A DNA stretch of 6,527 nt, from NCBI GenBank assembly GCA_025353235.1, contig JANXQZ010000745.1:1-6527 (forward strand), written 5' to 3'. The notes under the pieces are model-generated. The model was not told where the DNA came from. It made no database searches and worked only from the letters and a program-made list of their open reading frames with translations. The position numbers were made by a program, and so were the translations under genes. Of the stretch, positions 1-4,397 are shown piece by piece; within the stretch, counting starts at the first letter, position 1, and the number at the start of each line of letters is the position of its first letter. The stretch comes from Bryobacterales bacterium. Its GTDB lineage: Bacteria; Acidobacteriota; Terriglobia; Bryobacterales; Bryobacteraceae.

Positions 1-443
1 ACGCCGCTGTTGCCGCGGCCTTGGCTGTTGCCGGTGATCTCCATGGGCGACGACCACTCGATGTGCAGTTGGCAGTCGCCGAATTTGTCGCGGGTTGCGA
101 GGTCGCCAGTCTTGGGCACAACTTCGAAATAACCGTCCCCGACCTTCCACTCGGCATCGCCCGAGGCGCCCGCCTTGGTGATGCTGCTGGGGTGCCCGCT
201 CCATTTGGACAAGTCCTTGCCATCGAAGAGAACAATGGCGTCGGACGGCGGACCGCCTGGCATAGCCGACGGAGTCACCACCGGCGGATGCGGCCGCTTG
301 TAATCGTGGACATGGTACGGAAGGCCGGGCAGGATGGGCGTATCGTCGAACCCGAGATCGTGGCTCACCTTGGGCGCGGGTGTTTGGGCTGAAGCGGTGA
401 GGGCTCCGAGTGCAATGAGAGCGAGTGCGTGAAATAGGCGCAT
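1..443 (-). CDS. Secreted DUF1080 / 3-keto-disaccharide hydrolase-type protein, N-terminal part
   Basis: Only the first 147 codons are visible; the gene runs off the left edge with no stop. The start ATG (443-441) has a GGAGAG ribosome binding site at 459-454, ten bases upstream. Residues 1-20 form a clear Sec signal peptide (MRLFHALALIALGALTASAQ, cleavage expected after ASA). A Pro/His-rich linker follows (about residues 25-65), then the start of a DUF1080 domain (PF06439). The landmarks are LFDGKDLSKW, a W-K-V-G-D-G-Y strand, GDCQLHIEW and a GNSQGRGNSG turn. That order is typical of the family, a concanavalin-like beta-sandwich that includes enzymes acting on 3-keto-disaccharides and is abundant in Acidobacteriota and Planctomycetota. 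The exact substrate cannot be read from this fragment. It lies 109 bp downstream of the next minus-strand gene, so it may be cotranscribed, but its own leader and ribosome binding site also allow separate expression. Confidence 0.88.
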   Translation of the reverse strand, partial: MRLFHALALIALGALTASAQTPAPKVSHDLGFDDTPILPGLPYHVHDYKRPHPPVVTPSAMPGGPPSDAIVLFDGKDLSKWSGHPSSITKAGASGDAEWKVGDGYFEVVPKTGDLATRDKFGDCQLHIEWSSPMEITGNSQGRGNSG

Positions 444-453
444 GCTGAAGAAT

Positions 454-466
454 CTCTCCAAAGGAG
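454..466 (-). promoter_or_regulatory. Ribosome binding site of the DUF1080 gene, able to fold on itself
   Basis: On the minus strand the leader reads CTCC-TTT-GGAG-AG. The GGAGAG (459-454) is the Shine-Dalgarno element, ten bases before the ATG at 443. The CTCC at 466-463 can pair with GGAG across a three-base loop. The pairing is only four base pairs, so any effect on translation is likely to be mild. Confidence 0.5.
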
Positions 467-552
467 GTAGCGTATCAGAGTTTGGGGAAGGGACTGCCGC
501 GGGCGCTCACTCGGGTGGTGAACGCCTGGCGGACTAGGCAGCGAACTGTAGG

Positions 553-1274
553 CTATTTGTTGTAGAAGTTCGAGGTCTGATAAAAGCGGTCGGAGTGGGC
601 CAGGAAGGCCGTTGCACCTTCCTCGTTGCGTGCGGCGGCCATGGTCCGGCAGCTCTGAAAGAGGGAGTCGAAGTCACCCTGATAGATGACCATTTCCCCC
701 ATGCGCTCGCGACAGTAGTTCTCGCCGCCAGCAAGGCCCGCGAGGTGCAGATCGGCAAACTGGCGCCGGGAGGACCAGTCTGCTGTTACTTTGCCAACGT
801 TGTTGAAGACGAAGTTGCTAATGTCAAGCACTCCGACGGCGTTGCCCACATTGCAGGTGAAGTTCATCAGGGCGTCACCGCCGATCAAGTTCTTGCAGGG
901 TAGGTTGAAGAACTCGTCGGTGGCCATGACGGCCGAGCGCAGGTCCACTTCGCTAGTCCAGTTTGATTGGCCGGTACCCCAATACGCGAGATCGAAGGCG
1001 GTGGCGGGACGGTTGAGATACCGCTGGTAGATTGAGTTCACCACAAAGGGGCGGCGGGCCGGATCGCCCAGGGCCATGTTGACCACGTCATCTTTGGTGA
1101 TCACCCCGTAGGTGATTTGCAGATCGAGTCCCCACGACTTGTTGGAAGCTAGATCGATGCCAGCCATCTCTTTATAGACCATGCGGGGGAATTGGCGGCT
1201 TGCGCGAGGCCGGAAAGCGATGTCAACGGCAGCAGCGTGCAAGCCGCGAGAGTCAGTTTGTGGGTGCTTTTCAT
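553..1274 (-). CDS. Small secreted DUF4214-like protein with an apparent frameshift
   Basis: The start chosen is the ATG at 1274-1272. It has an AAGGA ribosome binding site nine bases upstream and opens with a good signal peptide, MKSTHKLTLAACTLLPLTSL followed by SGLAQA, with cleavage expected after residue 26. That frame stops at 1151-1149 after 41 codons. The body of the protein is in another frame, open from before this point to the TAG at 555-553. One extra base in the five-base homopolymer at 1185-1189 would join the two into a 240-residue protein reading AANSPRMVYKEMAG across the junction. In that numbering, about residues 75-125 (FVVNSIYQRYLNRPATAFDL, YWG, then VMATDEFF) resemble the helical DUF4214 pattern found in exported bacterial proteins. 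Four cysteines (127, 141, 188, 209) could form disulfides after export. The C-terminal half I do not recognise. An in-frame TTG at 1341 gives a longer open frame but has no ribosome binding site and runs through a stem-loop. No function is claimed. Confidence 0.7.
1185..1189 (-). other. Probable one-base frameshift site (C5 run on the coding strand)
   Basis: The coding strand reads AATTCCCCCGCATGG here. Upstream of the run, the signal-peptide frame from the ATG at 1274 is coherent; downstream, the frame ending at 553 is coherent. Adding one C restores a single open frame. The run sits just after the predicted signal-peptide cleavage site. It may be an assembly error, a true inactivating mutation or slippage; the sequence alone cannot say which. 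Confidence 0.6.
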
Positions 1275-1283
1275 TTTGGTTTG

Positions 1284-1288
1284 TCCTT
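1284..1288 (-). promoter_or_regulatory. Ribosome binding site fixing the start of the DUF4214-like gene
   Basis: AAGGA on the minus strand, nine bases before the ATG at 1274. It decides the start: neither the in-frame TTG at 1341 nor the internal ATG at 1182 has a comparable element. It begins three bases after the base of the stem-loop at 1292-1325. Confidence 0.6.
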
Positions 1289-1291
1289 GAT

Positions 1292-1325
1292 TTCAGAGTG
1301 GAGCGCTTTCGCTCTTCACTCTGAA
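1292..1325 (-). promoter_or_regulatory. Stem-loop in the leader of the DUF4214-like gene
   Basis: The arms TTCAGAGTG (1292-1300) and CACTCTGAA (1317-1325) are perfectly complementary over 9 bp. Inside them GAGCG (1301-1305) pairs with CGCTC (1310-1314) around a four-base loop, leaving a two-base bulge at 1315-1316, for 14 bp in total. No T-run follows on either strand, so it is not a standard intrinsic terminator. Read on the minus strand it ends three bases before the AAGGA ribosome binding site. It could stabilise the mRNA, control translation, or be a protein-binding palindrome in DNA. The structure is seen; the role is inferred. Confidence 0.55.
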
Positions 1326-1397
1326 GGGCGCGGAAATCCAAGGGAATCGATCAGGAAAGAGAGAAATACGAAATCTTTCTGGGGCTGGACTCTCCTG

Positions 1398-1427
1398 TTG
1401 ACATCCGACCCGAGATAGGCGCATACT
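1398..1427 (+). promoter_or_regulatory. Sigma-70-type promoter of the padR-permease operon
   Basis: A perfect -35 box TTGACA (1398-1403) is followed after 18 bp by CATACT (1422-1427), which matches the -10 consensus at four of six positions. Transcription would begin at about 1434-1436, essentially at the padR ATG. The mRNA would then be leaderless or nearly so, which fits the lack of a well-placed Shine-Dalgarno sequence before 1436. The call assumes a housekeeping sigma factor of ordinary specificity. Confidence 0.5.
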
Positions 1428-1438
1428 CATGTCGGATG
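1402..1438 (+). promoter_or_regulatory. Long inverted repeat over the padR promoter and start codon, candidate PadR operator
   Basis: CATCCGAC (1402-1409) and GTCGGATG (1431-1438) form a perfect 8-bp inverted repeat. GAG (1412-1414) and CTC (1426-1428) add three more symmetric pairs, and the centre is at 1420. The element overlaps the end of the -35 box, all of the -10 box and the padR ATG (1436-1438). It contains ACAT (1401-1404) facing ATGT (1429-1432), the kind of half-site reported for PadR-family operators, though these two are offset from the main symmetry axis. Dimer binding here would block transcription, so autoregulation is the likely role (inference). Confidence 0.5.
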
Positions 1439-1789
1439 CCTTCCCAAACAGACGATAACGAGAGATTGCTGCAGGGAACCCTGGATCTTTTAATCCTGCA
1501 GACGCTTGTCCTGGGCGCGCGCCACGGGCAAGGTATCGCCCGGTCGATTCAACAGCAATCTGAGGACGTCTTTCTTGTGGATCACGGCTCGCTCTATCTC
1601 GCTTTGCAACGCCTGGAAGAGAAGGGCTGGGTGGGCGGGAAATGGGGCGTCTCGGAAAATAACCGAAAGGCCCGATTCTATACGTTGACAGCGAAGGGAC
1701 GGAGTCAACTTACGCAAAAAGCCAACCAATGGCGTCGCGTGGCCAGAGCGATCTCGCTGATCGTCGGGCCGGAAAAAGCGGAGGCCTAA
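1436..1789 (+). CDS. PadR-family transcriptional regulator
   Basis: A 117-residue protein with the length and order of a short PadR regulator of the kind paired with acidobacterial permeases. LLQGTLDLLILQTL (residues 11-24) starts the winged helix-turn-helix. HGQGIA (30-35) and DHGSLYLALQRLEEKGW (49-65) carry the helix-turn-helix with its recognition helix. SENNRKARFYTLTAKGR (73-89) is the wing, and QLTQKANQWRRVARAI (91-106) is the C-terminal dimerisation helix. The family acts as cytoplasmic dimeric repressors, usually of the neighbouring transporter or of themselves. Two positions differ from the usual motifs: HGYGI has Gln for Tyr, and GSLYPAL has Leu for Pro (CTC, one base from CCC). The start is the ATG at 1436, because it gives the usual short N-terminus before LLQGTLDLL; the out-of-frame ATG at 1429 is not used. 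The permease follows after four bases in the same operon. Confidence 0.95.
   Translation: MPSQTDDNERLLQGTLDLLILQTLVLGARHGQGIARSIQQQSEDVFLVDHGSLYLALQRLEEKGWVGGKWGVSENNRKARFYTLTAKGRSQLTQKANQWRRVARAISLIVGPEKAEA
1780..1784 (+). promoter_or_regulatory. Ribosome binding site of the permease inside the end of padR
   Basis: GGAGG lies in the last codons of padR, nine bases before the permease ATG at 1794. With only four bases between the padR stop and that ATG, the two genes are probably translationally coupled and held in a fixed ratio. Confidence 0.75.
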
Positions 1790-1793
1790 ATAT

Positions 1794-4376
1794 ATGTTCT
1801 GGCGCAAGAAACGTCGGCTTGAGGACTTCACCGAGGAAATCGAATCCCATCTCGCGCTCGAAGCCGATCAGGTTCGTGAAAGCGGCGAGGCTGATCCAGA
1901 CCCTGAGGCAACCGCCCGCCGTGCGTTTGGGAATGTCGCCGCTGTCAGGGAGGCGTTCTATGAGCGGAGCCGCTGGTTATTCTGGGATCATCTGCGACGA
2001 GATCTCCGGCACGCCTTGCGCCTGATGCAACGCAGACCCGGCTTCAGCGCGGTCGTTATTCTAACCCTTGCCTTGGGCATCGGGGCAAACACCGCAATTT
2101 TCAGTTTGATCGACGCCGTCTTGCTGCGCCCTCTTCCTTACCGAGAGCCTGGCCGTCTCGCGATGCTGTGGACCGATGATCCCGCCCACGACGACCATGA
2201 GGGGCGGGTGGCTCTTCTCAATTTCCAGGATTGGAAGAACCAGAGCCATACCTTTCAGGACCTGACGTTATTCTGCGGTCAGACCTTTCTGCTAGGCTCC
2301 AATGGAGCGCCAGAACGGGCACGGTCCGCCCGAGTGCCCGCCAACTTTTTCCCGCTGCTCGGTGTGGAACCGATCCTCGGCCGAGTCTTTTCCAAAGACG
2401 AGGAGAAGCGCGGCGAACGCGTGCTGGTATTGAGTTACGGGTTGTGGCAGCGTCGGTTTGGAGGTTCGTCGCAGGCGCTTGGATCGGATCTGATCATGGA
2501 CGGCAGAAGCTCAAGAATCATCGGCATCATGCCGTCGCAGTTTCAGTATCCATTCGCCGACACGCAAGTGTGGGAGCCGATCACCACCCACCCATCTTGG
2601 AATGCCCGCGACAGACTTAGCCCGCGCTCGTTTGCCATCTGGTATGTGTTGGGACGCATCCAGCCCAATGTAACCTGGTCACAGGCGAAGGCCGAAATGA
2701 GTAGCCTCGCCCGCCGGCTTAAAGCGGAGCATCCAGACAACGAAGTCCCTGGCATCAGCGTAGTTCCGCTTCACACTCAGACCACTGGGAAGGTGCAGCT
2801 CCCGCTGGCTGTATTATTCGGCTCCGTGTTCCTCATGCTGCTGATCGCCTGCACGAACGTGGCCAACCTGCTGTTAGCGCGCGGGTCGGCCCGCGAGCGA
2901 GAGTTCGCCGTCCGAAGGGCTCTGGGCGCGGGTAGTATGCGACTGGCTGGACAGCTTCTCACGGAGAGCCTGGTGTTGGCCTGCGTCGGCGGCTTGCTGG
3001 GCTTATTGCTAGCCGCAGTTGGACTGAGAGCTCTGATCGCTTTTGGACCGCAAGATATTCCGCGTTTGGCCGAAGCTCACCTCGATCTTCGAGTGCTCCT
3101 GTTCACGTTGTCTCTCTCGTTGTTTGCAGCCATCCTGTCGGGCCTCTGGCCTGCCCTGCAAACCGCCAAACCATTCACCGGGAGCAGGCAGTGGAGAACG
3201 GTGGCAAGCCGGGGCGTTCGGAACCTGTTAGTGATCGCCGAGTTCTCGCTCGCTCTGGTGCTGCTGACCGGAGCGGGGCTGCTGGTTCACAGCTTTCTGC
3301 TTTTGCGGACGGTTGATCCAGGCTTCCGGCCCGACCACCTGTTAACTATGCGCGTGGACCTTCACGTGGGGAAAACCGGGGCTCAGCAGGTGGCCTACTT
3401 TCGCGAGGCGATTGAGCGCGTCCAGGTGCTTCCCGGCATTCGCTCGGCGGCAGCGATCGGTCGCTTCCTCAATTCGTACGGAGAGGAGTCGGTAACTGTC
3501 GAAGGGCACCCGCTCACGCCATCCGGCGGCGGCTTCAAGGCAGCGGACGACGTGATTAGCGGGCCGTATTTCGAAACGGTGGGCATTCCGCTGAAAATGG
3601 GCCGATTCTTTTCCGATCGAGATCGCCGCGGCTCTCCGCCGGTTGCAATTGTTAATGAGAAAATGGCGCGGACCTGCTGGCCGAATGAAAGCCCGATAGG
3701 GAAAAGATTCAGCTTTCCAGACCGCAAATCCGCTCCCTCGTTCACTGTCGTCGGCGTTACGGGAGACATGCATCGCCAAGGGATTGAGAGGCAGGTGGCA
3801 CCCCAAGTATTCCGGCCTCATAGCCAATCGCCAGACAACGAAATGGACATACTCGTGCGCACGACATCCGAGCCGTTGAACATCGCGGCGGCCGTGCGCG
3901 GCGAGATCCAGTCCATCGATAAAACGGTAGCGAAGTTCGGAGTAGCTATGGTGGAGCGGCAGCTTGGCGAACAGACGGCTGAGCGCCGTTTCCACATGTC
4001 GCTGATTGCGCTCTTTTCGTTGATTGCTCTGCTGCTGTCCGCGATCGGCATCTATGGGCTCATGCACTATTTTGTAGTCCAGCGGGCGCAGGAGATTGGG
4101 GTGCGTATGGCGTTGGGTGCGCGGTACGGCAATGTGCTGTTGCTAGTGTTGCGCCAGGGTCTGGCACTGGCTGGCATCGGCGCACTGGTCGGAACAGTCG
4201 GCGCATTTGGGCTTACGCAGATGCTTTCCAGCCTGCTTTATGGAATCACGCCTACTGACCCGATTACCTTCGCGCTGGCACCGACCATCTTGATTGGAGT
4301 GGCGGCATTGGCCTGCTGGCTGCCGGCCCGACGCGCGGCGCGAATAGACCCGGTGCTGGCGCTGCGTCAAGACTGA
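1794..4376 (+). CDS. ADOP-type duplicated MacB/FtsX-like permease
   Basis: An 860-residue inner-membrane protein of the acidobacterial duplicated orphan permease family (TIGR03434 type), at the usual length of about 800-900. Residues 1-75 are the family's charged cytoplasmic head (WRKKRRLEDFTEEIESHLAL, then ARRAFGNVAAVREAF). The first half has a membrane helix at about 84-110, a MacB-type periplasmic domain (115-333), then three helices at about 336-362, 389-415 and 432-455. The second half repeats this: helix 477-504, periplasmic domain (510-732), helices at about 735-761, 781-808 and 824-845. The coupling-helix motif occurs twice, EREFAVRRALGAG (368-380) and AQEIGVRMALGAR (765-777), showing the internal duplication. 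The C-terminus ARRAARIDPVLALRQD is the usual FtsX-like ending. No ATPase domain is present and none is encoded beside it, hence 'orphan'. MacB relatives use ATP hydrolysis to drive periplasmic movements for efflux or lipoprotein transfer; the substrate here is unknown. Regulation is probably by the upstream PadR protein. Confidence 0.95.
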   Translation: MFWRKKRRLEDFTEEIESHLALEADQVRESGEADPDPEATARRAFGNVAAVREAFYERSRWLFWDHLRRDLRHALRLMQRRPGFSAVVILTLALGIGANTAIFSLIDAVLLRPLPYREPGRLAMLWTDDPAHDDHEGRVALLNFQDWKNQSHTFQDLTLFCGQTFLLGSNGAPERARSARVPANFFPLLGVEPILGRVFSKDEEKRGERVLVLSYGLWQRRFGGSSQALGSDLIMDGRSSRIIGIMPSQFQYPFADTQVWEPITTHPSWNARDRLSPRSFAIWYVLGRIQPNVTWSQAKAEMSSLARRLKAEHPDNEVPGISVVPLHTQTTGKVQLPLAVLFGSVFLMLLIACTNVANLLLARGSAREREFAVRRALGAGSMRLAGQLLTESLVLACVGGLLGLLLAAVGLRALIAFGPQDIPRLAEAHLDLRVLLFTLSLSLFAAILSGLWPALQTAKPFTGSRQWRTVASRGVRNLLVIAEFSLALVLLTGAGLLVHSFLLLRTVDPGFRPDHLLTMRVDLHVGKTGAQQVAYFREAIERVQVLPGIRSAAAIGRFLNSYGEESVTVEGHPLTPSGGGFKAADDVISGPYFETVGIPLKMGRFFSDRDRRGSPPVAIVNEKMARTCWPNESPIGKRFSFPDRKSAPSFTVVGVTGDMHRQGIERQVAPQVFRPHSQSPDNEMDILVRTTSEPLNIAAAVRGEIQSIDKTVAKFGVAMVERQLGEQTAERRFHMSLIALFSLIALLLSAIGIYGLMHYFVVQRAQEIGVRMALGARYGNVLLLVLRQGLALAGIGALVGTVGAFGLTQMLSSLLYGITPTDPITFALAPTILIGVAALACWLPARRAARIDPVLALRQD

Positions 4377-4397
4377 CTGTGTAGGCTTTAGCTAAAT

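Noticed and set aside
21..392. Open frame on the plus strand at the left end
   Set aside because: It is antisense to the DUF1080 gene, whose signal peptide, ribosome binding site and family motifs are on the minus strand.
460..468. Perfect AAAGGAGGT Shine-Dalgarno sequence on the plus strand
   Set aside because: No suitable start codon or meaningful frame follows; the next candidate, a TTG at 482, opens a frame of under 30 codons.
1267..1274. Lipoprotein signal (LAAC at residues 9-12 of the small secreted protein)
   Set aside because: The cysteine is too early in the hydrophobic core and the hydrophobic stretch continues to a better AQA cleavage site at residue 26.
1275..1341. N-terminal extension of the small secreted protein to a TTG at 1341
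   Set aside because: No ribosome binding site, rare start codon, charged sequence without a signal peptide, and it reads through the 1292-1325 stem-loop; the ATG at 1274 is far better supported.
3342..4067. Long open frame (241 codons) on the minus strand inside the permease gene
   Set aside because: It is antisense to a well-supported gene, rich in Arg and His, has no recognisable domain, and is expected by chance opposite GC-rich coding DNA.
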